A stretch of 64,000 nucleotides of DNA, taken from positions 1,178,001-1,242,000 of the forward strand of contig NZ_JANHLD010000002.1 of assembly GCF_028682455.1 (NCBI RefSeq). Direction: 5' to 3'. The stretch is from Pseudomonas putida. Its GTDB lineage: Bacteria > Pseudomonadota > Gammaproteobacteria > Pseudomonadales > Pseudomonadaceae. Below the pieces are notes generated by a model. That model worked only from the letters and a program-made list of their open reading frames with translations, searched no databases and was not told the origin of the DNA. Shown here piece by piece: positions 25,097 through 33,513 of this stretch. Each line of letters begins with the position of its first letter. Within the stretch, counting starts at the first letter, position 1. The position numbers and the translations under genes are program-made.

Positions 25097-26479
25097 TCAG
25101 CGACCGATAGCCCGTGCCGCATCCGCGGTATACATATCCGGCGTGAACTTGGACTCGTTGAGAATCGGCCCCTTCTTCGCCTCGTTGGTCATGCCATACC
25201 CGGTGTACTGCCCCGAGTTCAAGTCCATGAAAAACTGCGACCCGGCCTGCCAGCCACTCATGTCCGGGTGGTAGTAGTAGTTGATCATGGCGTGCTTCCA
25301 CAACTGCCCACGGGCATCGAAGTTATCGGCCATCACCGCGTTCCAGGTGTCTTCATCGATAAACAGCACACGCTTGCCATACACATGGCGATAGCCTTCC
25401 TTCAGGTCGGCTTCCACCACCCACACCCGGCGCAGTTCATAACGCATGTACTCGGGGTTGGGATGGTTGGGCGTCAGCAGTTCGGCGTACTTGACGTTGG
25501 CAGCGTTGGCCTTGAAGGCGTTGGCCGGGCTGTAGATCTCGCGCTTGCCGATCAGCTTCCAGGTGTAGCGCTCCGGCCCGCCGTTGAACAGGCGGTCCTC
25601 GTCGACAATCATGGTGCCGTTGGTGCCGATCATCGGTTGGTCGTAGCCATAGCCCGGCAACTGGCGCACACGTCGGGTCGAGGGGCTGTAGTTCCACGCC
25701 TGCCGCGCATCGGTGGCGAAGTTGTAGGGTTCGTGGGAGATGCTGATCACGCCGTTGTCACGCGCAGGCTTGAGGGTGGTGTTGTAGCTCATGGCCTGGA
25801 TCCGGTCTTCGGTCTTGGGCTCGACCGTCGGCGAGTTGGCCTGGGACAGGTTGCGCGCATGGGCGCGGCCCCAGCCGATGCTGCCGTTGGGCAACACCGA
25901 GGCCAGGTCGCTGATCTTCTCTTCTGTGTAGGCGCGAGCCGGCAATTGGTGGTTCCACAGCACCTCCATGCCGTTCTTGGGAATCGGGAACGGCACCTGG
26001 CCGAGGCCTTCGATACCCAGGCCGTCGTTGACCAGCTTGGCGTTCAGGGCGTTGTACTTGGCCCGGTTACAGACGTAGTCCGGGTAGCGGAAATCCCGAT
26101 GCCCCGGGTAGATGTTCATCTTGTAGCTGGTGGGGTATTTCTTCAGCAGGGCTTTCTGCCCATCGGTCAGGTGCTCTTCGTACTGGGCCATGTTCTGTGC
26201 AGTGATCACCAGAATCGGCTTCTCTGCGGCGTATGGGTCCACGGGCTGGTCGCCGGAGAATTTCACATGGTTCCAGCCCGGTACCTCACCCAGGTACTTG
26301 CCGGTGTAGGGCGGGATGGTGCCGGCGGCGTTGCCGGCCTGTTCGGCGCCGACACAGGTCAGCTCCTTGCCCAATTTGTCTGCTTCCTGGGGCGACACCT
26401 GCGCCAGTGCGCTACCGATCAGACCGGTATTGACCACCATCGCGGTCGCGAGCACGACACCTGTTGTTGTTATTTTCAT
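25097..26479 (-). CDS. DUF1329 periplasmic/outer-membrane-associated protein
   Basis: 460 residues. A signal peptide (MKITTTGVVLATAMVVN..., cleavage at ALA-Q near residue 27) leads into a DUF1329 domain, a LolA/LolB-like fold with long beta strands; recognisable segments include NYSPSTRRVRQLPGYGYD and YKRVLFIDEDTW-like wording. DUF1329 proteins pair with DUF1302 barrels and are thought to bind hydrophobic substrate in the periplasm. The ATG at 26479 has a near-perfect AAGGAGG. The first codons (AAA ATA ACA ACA ACA) form a CA motif and operator-like site D lies 67 bp upstream. Confidence 0.9.
   Translation of the reverse strand: MKITTTGVVLATAMVVNTGLIGSALAQVSPQEADKLGKELTCVGAEQAGNAAGTIPPYTGKYLGEVPGWNHVKFSGDQPVDPYAAEKPILVITAQNMAQYEEHLTDGQKALLKKYPTSYKMNIYPGHRDFRYPDYVCNRAKYNALNAKLVNDGLGIEGLGQVPFPIPKNGMEVLWNHQLPARAYTEEKISDLASVLPNGSIGWGRAHARNLSQANSPTVEPKTEDRIQAMSYNTTLKPARDNGVISISHEPYNFATDARQAWNYSPSTRRVRQLPGYGYDQPMIGTNGTMIVDEDRLFNGGPERYTWKLIGKREIYSPANAFKANAANVKYAELLTPNHPNPEYMRYELRRVWVVEADLKEGYRHVYGKRVLFIDEDTWNAVMADNFDARGQLWKHAMINYYYHPDMSGWQAGSQFFMDLNSGQYTGYGMTNEAKKGPILNESKFTPDMYTADAARAIGR
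26461..26476 (-). promoter_or_regulatory. Crc/Hfq-type CA motif at DUF1329 start
   Basis: Minus-strand AAAATAACAACAACAG spans codons 2-6 of the DUF1329 gene, right behind the ribosome-binding site. Confidence 0.55.
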
Positions 26480-26545
26480 GTATTGCCTCCTTCGCTGATA
26501 AGGCTTTCGGGTACAGCTCATTCTTCGCGTTCTGGCGCAGCATTC

Positions 26546-26562
26546 ATCGTCCGGAAAGACTA
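26546..26562 (-). promoter_or_regulatory. Operator-like dyad, site D
   Basis: ATCGTCCGGAAAGACTA fits TCGTCC-N4-RGACKA, 67 bp upstream of the DUF1329 start; its last three bases are the stop codon of the upstream CoA-ligase gene. Confidence 0.65.
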
Positions 26563-28248
26563 AAAATCGGCCAGTGCGGCGGTTTTTTGCAGCTCGCTCT
26601 TGATCACTTTGCCGGAGGCATTGCGCGGCAACGGGTCTGCGTGCAGGAACACCCGCACCGGCACCTTGTAGGCCGCCAGGCGTTCAGCGATGTAGGTGCA
26701 GATGGCCTGGGCATCGAGGTGCTGCACGGCACGCACGGCCAGCGCCACCGCCTCTCCCAGTTGCGGATGCGGGATGGCGAAGGCGGCCGCCTCCTCCACC
26801 CCCGGCATCTCACCGATGCAGGCCTCGATCTCGGCCGCCGAGATCTTCTCGCCGCCCCGGTTGATCAGGTCCTTGATCCGGCCGCTGATGCACAAGAAGC
26901 CCTCCTCGTCGAGGTAGCCGGTGTCGCCGGTATCGAGCCATCCACCGCGCAAGGCGGCAGCGCTTTCCTGCGCCAGGTTCCAGTAGCCGTTCATCAGGGT
27001 CGGCGAACGCAGCCAGATCAGGCCGCTGCTGCCGTTGGGCAACGGCTGCTGCGGGTCATCGCCGATACGCACATCGACGATGGGCAACGGCCAGCCACAG
27101 CTGGCCGGCTTATAGACGAACTGGTCGCCACCTACGGCCGCGCCGATGCCATTGCTCTCGGTAAGGCCATAGCCGCTGCCGCCGATGGCCGTGGGTTTGC
27201 GCTCGTTCATGCTGGCCAGCAGGCCGCTGGTCGAGGCGCCACCACCCAGCCCCAGGCCGAACAGACTGGCGGTGTGCTCGCCACCAAAGCGCGGCGAATC
27301 CACCAGTTGCTGCATCATCACCGGCGCGCCGTTGAACTGGGTGCAGTGCTCGTCGCGAATCAGGTCCAGGGCCCGCTCTACATCCCACTTGTACATCAGC
27401 ACCAGGCGCCGGCCAGTGCGCAGGGCCAGCAAGAACTGCGCATGCAGGCCACTGACATGAAACAGCGGCACGGCAATCAGGCTGGTGGGGGCAAAGCCGC
27501 TGTCGATCACCGCGCCAATGCGCTCCGGCGAACTCATGGCACAGTGCGCGCCCTGGAACTCCAGCGCGGTCAGCGCCTGGCAGATCGCTCGATGGCTGGA
27601 CAACACCCCTTTGGCGCGGCTGGTGGTACCTGAGGTGTAGAGGATCAGTGCCGGGGCATCCGGATCCGGCTGCAGGGTCGGCACCGGCAAGGGCGGCGCG
27701 GCCAGCAGGTACTCGTAGCGACGACAATGGTCAGGCAGTGCCAGGCCCGGCGTGGCGCCGACCACAATGGTCGGCAGATTGATCGCCGCCAGGTCCTGGG
27801 CGACCACCTGCAGGCGGGCGTCATCGCACAGCAGCAGGCAGGCACCGCTGTCCTGCACACCGTGCAGCAACTCCTCGCGCAGGCCCCAGCTGTTGAGCGG
27901 CACGCACACCGCCCCGCAGCGCTGGATGGCGGCAAAGGCCACCAACCAGGCCGGCTGGTTGCGCATGGCGATGGCCACGCGTTCGCCGGGCTGAACGTTG
28001 TAACTGCCCACCAGTTGCCCGGCCAGGCGATCGACCTGGTCGAAGTACTGGTCGAACGTCAGGCGCTGCTCCTGCCACACCACGAACTCGCGGTTGCCAT
28101 GCACCCGCGCAGCGTCGATGACCTGCAGCAGGTCGGATGCCGCGTGGCGAAAATAGCGCGGGCCACCATCGGCCGGTGTCACCACTTCAAAAGGCGAGCC
28201 CGGAGCAATCAGTTGCTCCCAGGCGCTTTGCCAGCGTTGCTCGATCAT
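26560..28248 (-). CDS. Acyl-CoA synthetase (AMP-forming), second ligase
   Basis: 562 residues, ANL superfamily. ATP loop YTSGTTSRAKG (204-214), GYGLTES, DTGDTGYLDEEGFLCISGRIKDLINRGGEKI and the catalytic lysine Lys547 in NASGKVIK are all present, so it should be active. The N-terminal domain is like medium/long-chain fatty-acid and steroid side-chain ligases. The ATG at 28248 has GGAG upstream and lies 12 bp after the stop of an acyl-CoA dehydrogenase gene, making a three-gene unit (dehydrogenase-dehydrogenase-ligase). It likely activates the acid that this dehydrogenase pair then desaturates. Confidence 0.88.
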   Translation of the reverse strand: MIEQRWQSAWEQLIAPGSPFEVVTPADGGPRYFRHAASDLLQVIDAARVHGNREFVVWQEQRLTFDQYFDQVDRLAGQLVGSYNVQPGERVAIAMRNQPAWLVAFAAIQRCGAVCVPLNSWGLREELLHGVQDSGACLLLCDDARLQVVAQDLAAINLPTIVVGATPGLALPDHCRRYEYLLAAPPLPVPTLQPDPDAPALILYTSGTTSRAKGVLSSHRAICQALTALEFQGAHCAMSSPERIGAVIDSGFAPTSLIAVPLFHVSGLHAQFLLALRTGRRLVLMYKWDVERALDLIRDEHCTQFNGAPVMMQQLVDSPRFGGEHTASLFGLGLGGGASTSGLLASMNERKPTAIGGSGYGLTESNGIGAAVGGDQFVYKPASCGWPLPIVDVRIGDDPQQPLPNGSSGLIWLRSPTLMNGYWNLAQESAAALRGGWLDTGDTGYLDEEGFLCISGRIKDLINRGGEKISAAEIEACIGEMPGVEEAAAFAIPHPQLGEAVALAVRAVQHLDAQAICTYIAERLAAYKVPVRVFLHADPLPRNASGKVIKSELQKTAALADF

Positions 28249-28260
28249 AGTGTTCTCCGC

Positions 28261-29415
28261 TCAGGCGCTCGCCAGGGCCAGGGCCGCGTAGCGCTCGCAA
28301 TGAAAGTCGCGATCACCCAGGCAGGCCTGGGCCACCCGCACCCGCTTGAGGTACAGGCCCACATCCAGCTCGTCGGTGACGCCAATGCCGCCGTGCATCT
28401 GCACCGCCTCATTGCAGACCTTGAGCGCGGTATCGCCGGCCTTCCACTTGGCCAGGCTGACCAGCCGGCCACGGGCAGCGGCGTCCAGGCTGCTGTCATC
28501 GAGCGCCGACAAGGCGGCCATCACCGCGCTGCGGCTCAGGGCCAGGTCCACGTAGAGCTGGGCGGCGCGATGCTGCAGGGCCTGGAAGCTGCCGATCGGG
28601 GTGTCGAACTGCACACGGGTCTTCAGGTATTCCAGGGTGGTCTCGAACAACTGCTCGGCAGCGCCCAGCAGTTCGGCCGCCAGGCACGCCCGGCCACGGT
28701 CCAGGGCCAGGTCCAGGCTGGTCCAGCCCTGGCCCGGTTCCCCCAGCAAGGCATCGCGCCCCACCCGTACCTGCTCCAGGCGCAAGCGTGCGCAGTTGCG
28801 CGCATCGATCAGCGGCAAGGCGCTGCACGTGAGCCCCGGGGTACTGGCCGGCAGCAGGAACAGGCTGATGCCCTGCTCGTCGCCCGCCATGCCGGCCACC
28901 CGCGCTGCCACCAGGTAGGCATCGGCGCCCAGGCCATCGAGGACCCAGTACTTGTCGCCCTCCAGGCAATAGCCGTCGCCGTCGGCGCGCGCTTCAAGCA
29001 CAGTGCCCTGCGGCGCATGGCGGGCCTGCTCGTCCAGGGCCAGGGCCAGGCGCAGGTCGCCTGCGATCAGCGGCGCCAGCCAGCGATCCTGCTGCGCGGC
29101 GCTACCGGCCAGGTGCAGCAGCGAGCCGCCCAGTACCACGCTGGACAACAATGGCGTGGCCGCAAGATTGCGGCCGATGGATTCGAAGATCGGCCCCAGG
29201 CCCATGCAACCGAAATCCAGGCCACCCAGCTGTTCGGGAAAGGGAATGGCGCTCCAGCCCAGCGCCACGGCATCGCGCCACAGCTGCGGGTCGAAACCGC
29301 TACCGCCGGCCTCGTCACGCAACCGGCGCTGGGCACTCACCGGGCTACGGGCGGCAAGAAAATCCCGCGCACTGTCGGCCAGCAAACGCTGCTCGTCGCT
29401 GTAGACCAGGTTCAT
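28261..29415 (-). CDS. Acyl-CoA dehydrogenase, beta-type subunit lacking the C-terminal Glu
   Basis: 384 residues of the acyl-CoA dehydrogenase fold. It has the FAD-pyrophosphate motif QMHGGIG near residue 345 but the position of the classical catalytic Glu (YEG in medium-chain enzymes) reads CLGD, so it lacks that base. Its middle FAD/acyl region is degenerate (no GFSEPxAGSD). This is the pattern of the non-catalytic partner in alpha2beta2 steroid acyl-CoA dehydrogenases, in which each subunit supplies half the flavin site. It overlaps the next dehydrogenase gene by 4 bp (ATGA), which is presumably its partner. Confidence 0.85.
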   Translation of the reverse strand: MNLVYSDEQRLLADSARDFLAARSPVSAQRRLRDEAGGSGFDPQLWRDAVALGWSAIPFPEQLGGLDFGCMGLGPIFESIGRNLAATPLLSSVVLGGSLLHLAGSAAQQDRWLAPLIAGDLRLALALDEQARHAPQGTVLEARADGDGYCLEGDKYWVLDGLGADAYLVAARVAGMAGDEQGISLFLLPASTPGLTCSALPLIDARNCARLRLEQVRVGRDALLGEPGQGWTSLDLALDRGRACLAAELLGAAEQLFETTLEYLKTRVQFDTPIGSFQALQHRAAQLYVDLALSRSAVMAALSALDDSSLDAAARGRLVSLAKWKAGDTALKVCNEAVQMHGGIGVTDELDVGLYLKRVRVAQACLGDRDFHCERYAALALASA

Positions 29416-30617
29416 GGCGTCACTCCTTTCTTGGCATCGGGCAGGCCAAGCACGCGCTTGGCGATTACGTTGAGCTGCACCTCCGACGCGCCGCCGGAAA
29501 TGGTCAGGGCATAGCTGTTGAGCCAGCCGCGGGTGATCGCTTGCTGCTGCTCGGTGAACGCATCGGCTTGCCAGCCCATGGCGTGGCCGCCCATGAGGTC
29601 GAGCAGCACTTCGAACTTGTCGCGCTCCTGCTCGGTGTGCACCAGCTTCATGATCGCCATCAGGCCGCTGATGTCGTCCCCTGCCTGGGCCGCCTGGCCC
29701 ATGCGCTGCACCGTGAGGTCGTAGCTGCGCTCGTTCATGACGCAGGCCATTGCCCGCGCCTGCAACCCATGCTCGCTCTGGCTGCGTGGCTGCGGCAGGT
29801 ACTCGCGCAGCAGGGCCAGCAGATCGACGTGGGACGGCAGGCTGATCTCGCCGAACTTGGACATCGCCTTGCGTTCGTGTTGCAGCAGGCGCTTGGCCAG
29901 GTTCCAGCCGCCGTTGAGCGGGCCGATCAACTGCTGCCTGGGCACTTTGACGCCGTCGAAGAACACCTGGCAAAACGCCGATTTTCCGCTGATCAGATCG
30001 ATCGGCACCGGGTTCACCCCTGGGCTGCGCATGTCGAGCACGATCAGGCTGATGCCCTCGTGCTTGGGTGCGCTGGGGTCGGTGCGCACCAGGGCGTACA
30101 TCCAGTCGGACTTGTCGCCATAGGACGTCCAGATCTTGCTGCCATCGACCACGAAGTGGTCACCGGCATCGCGGGCGCTCATCTTCAGGCTGGCAAGGTC
30201 GGAGCCGGCATTGGGCTCGGAAAAGCCCTGGCACCAACGCACTTCGCCGCGGGCCATGGGCGGCAGCAGGCTGCGCTTTTGCTCCTCGCTGCCGAATTCC
30301 AGCAGCACCGGGCCGAGCATCCACACCCCCAGGTTGATCTGCGGCGGCCGGCACTTGAGCCGGCGCATCTCGCTCTCGAGCACCGCCAGTTGCTCGGCGC
30401 TCAGGCCGGCGCCGCCGTATTCCCGCGGCCACTCGGGGCAGAACCAGCCCTTGTCGCGCATGCGCTCGAACCACAGTTGCGCGTCTGGGCTTGGGAACTG
30501 TGGCTGCTGCGCGCCCCAGACCACGTCGCCCTCGCCCATGGCGGTGCGCATGGAGGGCGGGCAATTGGCCTCAAGCCAAGCCCGGGTGTCGTGCCGAAAT
30601 TGCTCGATGGTGCTCAT
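29412..30617 (-). CDS. Acyl-CoA dehydrogenase, alpha-type subunit
   Basis: 401 residues. It has WPREYGG (residues ~64-70), the FAD/acyl motif CQGFSEPNAGSDLASL and the C-terminal ISGGASEVQLNVIAKRVLGLP of FadE-type subunits, but no QxHGGxG motif (HGG is replaced by LMGGHAMG). It therefore complements the 28261 protein, and together they should make one flavin site per pair, desaturating a bulky acyl-CoA. The ATG at 30617 is chosen because AAAGG precedes it. A CA motif (CAACAACAATAAAGG) overlaps the ribosome-binding site. It heads the unit dehydrogenase-dehydrogenase-CoA ligase. Confidence 0.86.
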   Translation of the reverse strand: MSTIEQFRHDTRAWLEANCPPSMRTAMGEGDVVWGAQQPQFPSPDAQLWFERMRDKGWFCPEWPREYGGAGLSAEQLAVLESEMRRLKCRPPQINLGVWMLGPVLLEFGSEEQKRSLLPPMARGEVRWCQGFSEPNAGSDLASLKMSARDAGDHFVVDGSKIWTSYGDKSDWMYALVRTDPSAPKHEGISLIVLDMRSPGVNPVPIDLISGKSAFCQVFFDGVKVPRQQLIGPLNGGWNLAKRLLQHERKAMSKFGEISLPSHVDLLALLREYLPQPRSQSEHGLQARAMACVMNERSYDLTVQRMGQAAQAGDDISGLMAIMKLVHTEQERDKFEVLLDLMGGHAMGWQADAFTEQQQAITRGWLNSYALTISGGASEVQLNVIAKRVLGLPDAKKGVTP

Positions 30618-30626
30618 GAGATTGAC

Positions 30627-30642
30627 CTTTATTGTTGTTGGG
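30627..30642 (-). promoter_or_regulatory. Crc/Hfq-type CA motif over the ribosome site of the alpha dehydrogenase
   Basis: Minus-strand CCCAACAACAATAAAGG merges a CA motif with the AAAGG ribosome site 10 bases before the ATG at 30617, ideal for translational repression. Confidence 0.6.
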
Positions 30643-30652
30643 TTGCGTGGCC

Positions 30653-30719
30653 TGTGGGAGCGAGCCCGCCCCGCGATACCGGGTGTTTGACACACCGCTA
30701 TCGCGGGGCAAGCCCCCCT
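30653..30719. repeat. REP inverted pair
   Basis: TGTGGGAGCGAGCCCGCCCC and CTATCGCGGGGCAAGCCCCC face each other. The second copy directly abuts and supplies the TAG stop of the dehydrogenase gene ending at 30718. Confidence 0.88.
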
Positions 30720-31887
30720 ACCTTTGCGGCCGTGGCATGCCCAGGCCGAACTGGGCGATCAGCTCACGCTGGATCTCGTTGGTGCCGCCCCCAAAGGTCA
30801 CGGTCACCGAGGCACGCACCTCGTACTCCAGGTCGCCATGCAGCAAGGCCGCCGCCGAACCGCTGCGCAGTGAGCCGTTGGCGCCGACAATGGCCGACAG
30901 CCTGCGCAGGATTTCGATGGCCGACTCCGAGCCGTAGACCTTGGTGGTCGAGGCCAGTGCCACGTCGACGCGGTCGTGTTCGAGGTCGGCGGCAATACGG
31001 AAGTTGATCAGGCGCATGGCCTCCAGGCGCGCATAACACTCGGCGAGCGAGGTGCGTACCCAGGCCCTGTCCATCGCCCGGTGGCCCTGCTCGTCGCGGC
31101 AGCGGGCCCATAGGTAGACCCGGCGAAACAGCCCGGCCACCTTGTCCGACCAGGAACCCAGGCCCAGGCGCTCGTGGTTGAGCTGGGCGGTGATCAGCTT
31201 CCAGCCACCGTGCAGTTCGCCCACCAGCATGTCGTTGGGCACCCGAACGTTGTCGTAGTAAGTGGCCGCGGTGGGATTGCTGGTGGTCGGGATCAAGGTG
31301 CTGGAAAAGCCCGGCAGACGGGTGTCGAGAATCAGGATCGACACTCCCTTGTGCCGTGCCTGGGTGGGGTCGGTACGCGCCGCCAGCCAGATGTAGTCGG
31401 CCGACTCCGCGCCCGAGGTCCACAGCTTGTTGCCGTTGACCACGAAGTGGTCCGCTTCGGGCCGCGCGGTGGTCTTGAGTACCGCCAGGTCGCTGCCGGC
31501 CCCGGGCTCGGAGTAGCCAATGGCGAACATGATTTCGCCCCCGGCGATGCCGGGCAGAAAGCGCTCTTTCTGCTGCGTGCTGCCATGGGCGATCAGCGCC
31601 GGGCCCACGGTGCTGATGGTCACGAACGGCAGGGGTGCACCGGCAATGTTGGCCTCTTCGAAGAAAATCAACTGCTCGGTGGCGGCGTAGCCCTGGCCAC
31701 CGTGCTCCTTGGGCCAGCCCACCGCCAGCCAGCCATCGCGGCCCATCTGGCGCACCGTCTGGCGAAACAGCTCGCCGCCCTCCTGGCCGCGCAGTTGCTC
31801 GCGCAGTTGCGGGGTCATCAGGGCCTGGAAGTAGTCGCGCACCTTGTGGCGCAGCGCCTGTTGTTCGGGGGTGAGATCGACGAACAT
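30718..31887 (-). CDS. Acyl-CoA dehydrogenase, alpha-type subunit (second pair)
   Basis: 389 residues. It has WPKEHGGQGY (59-68), the intact flavin/acyl motif GYSEPGAGSDLAVLKTTA and C-terminal TFGGGTNEIQRELIAQFGLGMP, the FadE-like catalytic subunit type. It lacks QxHGGxG, which the 33485 protein carries, so those two probably form the second heteromeric dehydrogenase. It is the last gene of the operon SDR, MaoC-DUF35, dehydrogenase, MaoC, Ltp2-like, dehydrogenase, the same gene set as the mycobacterial igr operon that removes the last three carbons of the cholesterol side chain. Its stop codon comes from a REP. Confidence 0.87.
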   Translation of the reverse strand: MFVDLTPEQQALRHKVRDYFQALMTPQLREQLRGQEGGELFRQTVRQMGRDGWLAVGWPKEHGGQGYAATEQLIFFEEANIAGAPLPFVTISTVGPALIAHGSTQQKERFLPGIAGGEIMFAIGYSEPGAGSDLAVLKTTARPEADHFVVNGNKLWTSGAESADYIWLAARTDPTQARHKGVSILILDTRLPGFSSTLIPTTSNPTAATYYDNVRVPNDMLVGELHGGWKLITAQLNHERLGLGSWSDKVAGLFRRVYLWARCRDEQGHRAMDRAWVRTSLAECYARLEAMRLINFRIAADLEHDRVDVALASTTKVYGSESAIEILRRLSAIVGANGSLRSGSAAALLHGDLEYEVRASVTVTFGGGTNEIQRELIAQFGLGMPRPQR

Positions 31888-31897
31888 GAGCTGCTCC

Positions 31898-33076
31898 TTA
31901 GGCCGCGCCGAGAATCAGGCCGCTGGTGGGCACGCCGGTACCGGCGGTCACCAGCACGTTGTGCACATCGTCCACCTGGTTGACCGCTGTGCCGCGCACC
32001 TGGCGCACCGCTTCGGCCACGCCGTTCATGCCGTGGATATAGGCCTCGCCCAATTGGCCGCCGTGGGTGTTGATCGGCAACTTGCCGCCGCGGGCGTGGT
32101 GGCCGGCGCGAATGAATTCCTTGGCCTCGCCGCGACGGGCGAAGCCGAATTCTTCAAGCTGCGGCAGTACGAAGGGGGTGAAATGGTCGTAGATCACCGC
32201 GGTCTGCAGGTCGTCCGGGCCGAGCTTCGACTGGCGGTACAACTCGCGGGCCACCACGCCCATCTCCGGCAGGCCGGTGATGTCGTCACGGTAGAACGAG
32301 GTCATGATCTGCTGGCCATCGGTGATGCCCTGGGAGCCGGCCTTGATGATCACCGGCTTCTGCGGCAAGTCACGGGCGCGTTCGGCCGAGGTGATCACCA
32401 TGGCCACCGCGCCGTCGGACTCCTGGCAGCAGTCGAGCAGGTGCAACGGCTCGCAGATCCAGCGCGAGGCCTGGTGCTCCTCCAGGGTGATCGGTTTGCC
32501 ATGGAAGAACGCCGCCGGGTTGGTGGCGGCAAAGTCGCGCACCGCCACCGCCACCCGACCGAAGTCTTCGGACGTGGCGCCGTAGGTGTGCATGTAGCGC
32601 TGGGCGAACATGCCCACCCAGGCCGCCGGGGTGTGGAAACCGTGGGGCATGTACCAGCCGTAGTTGACGTTCTCGAAGATCGGCGTCGAGGCAAAGCCGT
32701 AGGTACCGGTACCAAAGCGATACCAGGAACGCTCGTTCATGGCCCGGTAGACCACCACCACCTTGGCAACGCCGGTGGCCACGGCCATGGCCGCATGCAT
32801 CACCGGCCCGCAGGCGGCGCCGCCGCCGTGGGGCACCTGGGAGAAGAACTTGACGTCCTTGCACCCCAGCAGTCGGGCAATTTCGTACTCGGGCACCTTG
32901 TCCACCGAGTAGGAGCTGAAGCCCTCGACTTCGGAGGGGTCGATACCGGCATCCTTGAGCGCGCTCAAGGTGGCTTCCAGGGCCAGGCGCAGTTCGGTGC
33001 GCCCGGAGTTCTTGGAAAATTCGGTGGCGCCCAGGCCAACAATGGCGGCGCGCCCGCCAAGCGATGAATCGGTCAT
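31898..33076 (-). CDS. Ltp2-like steroid side-chain retro-aldolase (thiolase fold)
   Basis: 392 residues. Thiolase fold with VPHGGGAACGP, QESDGAVAMVITSAERA, the IYDHFTPFVLPQLEEFGF segment and the NTHGGQLGEAYIHGMNG block that are characteristic of Ltp2 and its bacterial homologues. The known reaction is retro-aldol cleavage of a 17-hydroxy-20-carboxyl-CoA steroid to the 17-ketone and propionyl-CoA, needing the DUF35 domain of ChsH2. Here that partner is the product of 34615. GGAG precedes the ATG at 33076. It is transcribed between the small MaoC gene and the alpha dehydrogenase gene. Confidence 0.88.
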   Translation of the reverse strand: MTDSSLGGRAAIVGLGATEFSKNSGRTELRLALEATLSALKDAGIDPSEVEGFSSYSVDKVPEYEIARLLGCKDVKFFSQVPHGGGAACGPVMHAAMAVATGVAKVVVVYRAMNERSWYRFGTGTYGFASTPIFENVNYGWYMPHGFHTPAAWVGMFAQRYMHTYGATSEDFGRVAVAVRDFAATNPAAFFHGKPITLEEHQASRWICEPLHLLDCCQESDGAVAMVITSAERARDLPQKPVIIKAGSQGITDGQQIMTSFYRDDITGLPEMGVVARELYRQSKLGPDDLQTAVIYDHFTPFVLPQLEEFGFARRGEAKEFIRAGHHARGGKLPINTHGGQLGEAYIHGMNGVAEAVRQVRGTAVNQVDDVHNVLVTAGTGVPTSGLILGAA

Positions 33077-33093
33077 CTGTGTGTCTCCGCCTG

Positions 33094-33513
33094 TCAGGGC
33101 AGGATCAGCGCGACCGTACCGGTCACGTGATTGCCCATGGAATTCTTGCCGCTCAGGGTCACGTGCACCGTGCCGGTGTCGGTATCCTTGCTGGCAACGC
33201 TGCCGCTGAAGGTCATGCTGTCGCCGGGGTAGTTGGGCGCGCCCAGCTTGATCTTCAGCGACACGAAGCGGGCCAGCGGGCCGGCCCAGTCTTCGACAAA
33301 GCGCTGCACCAGGCCGTTGGTGGTGAGGATGTTCATGAAGATGTGTGGCGAGCCCAATGCCTTGGCCGCTTCCAGGTCGTGATGCCCCGGGAAGTAGTCA
33401 CGGGTGGCGATCGCACCGCCCGCGATCAGGCCCACGGTGATCGGGATCACCAGCTCCGGCAGCGCATCGCCGGGGTGCACGTCTTCAAAGCGCAGCGTGT
33501 TCTTCGAGGTCAT
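33094..33513 (-). CDS. Small MaoC hydratase subunit, ChsH1-like
   Basis: 139 residues, a single hotdog domain. Asp39 and His44 in ATRDYFPGHHD reproduce the D-x4-H pair of the MaoC active site, so this is the catalytic half. Its partner is probably the N-terminal domain of the 34615 protein, which lacks the histidine; the arrangement copies ChsH1-ChsH2 of mycobacteria, where hydration of a steroid enoyl-CoA happens at one of two sites. The ATG at 33513 overlaps the dehydrogenase gene by 29 bp, with GGATGG upstream. Confidence 0.85.
   Translation of the reverse strand: MTSKNTLRFEDVHPGDALPELVIPITVGLIAGGAIATRDYFPGHHDLEAAKALGSPHIFMNILTTNGLVQRFVEDWAGPLARFVSLKIKLGAPNYPGDSMTFSGSVASKDTDTGTVHVTLSGKNSMGNHVTGTVALILP

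Noticed and set aside
27727..29514. 595-codon plus-strand ORF opposite ligase and dehydrogenase genes
   Set aside because: Covers two real minus-strand genes; no start signal or domain.
28261..29973. Longer 570-codon version of the beta-type dehydrogenase
   Set aside because: The first ~186 codons are an out-of-frame shadow of the neighbouring dehydrogenase; the family N-terminus begins at 29415 with a 4-bp overlap.
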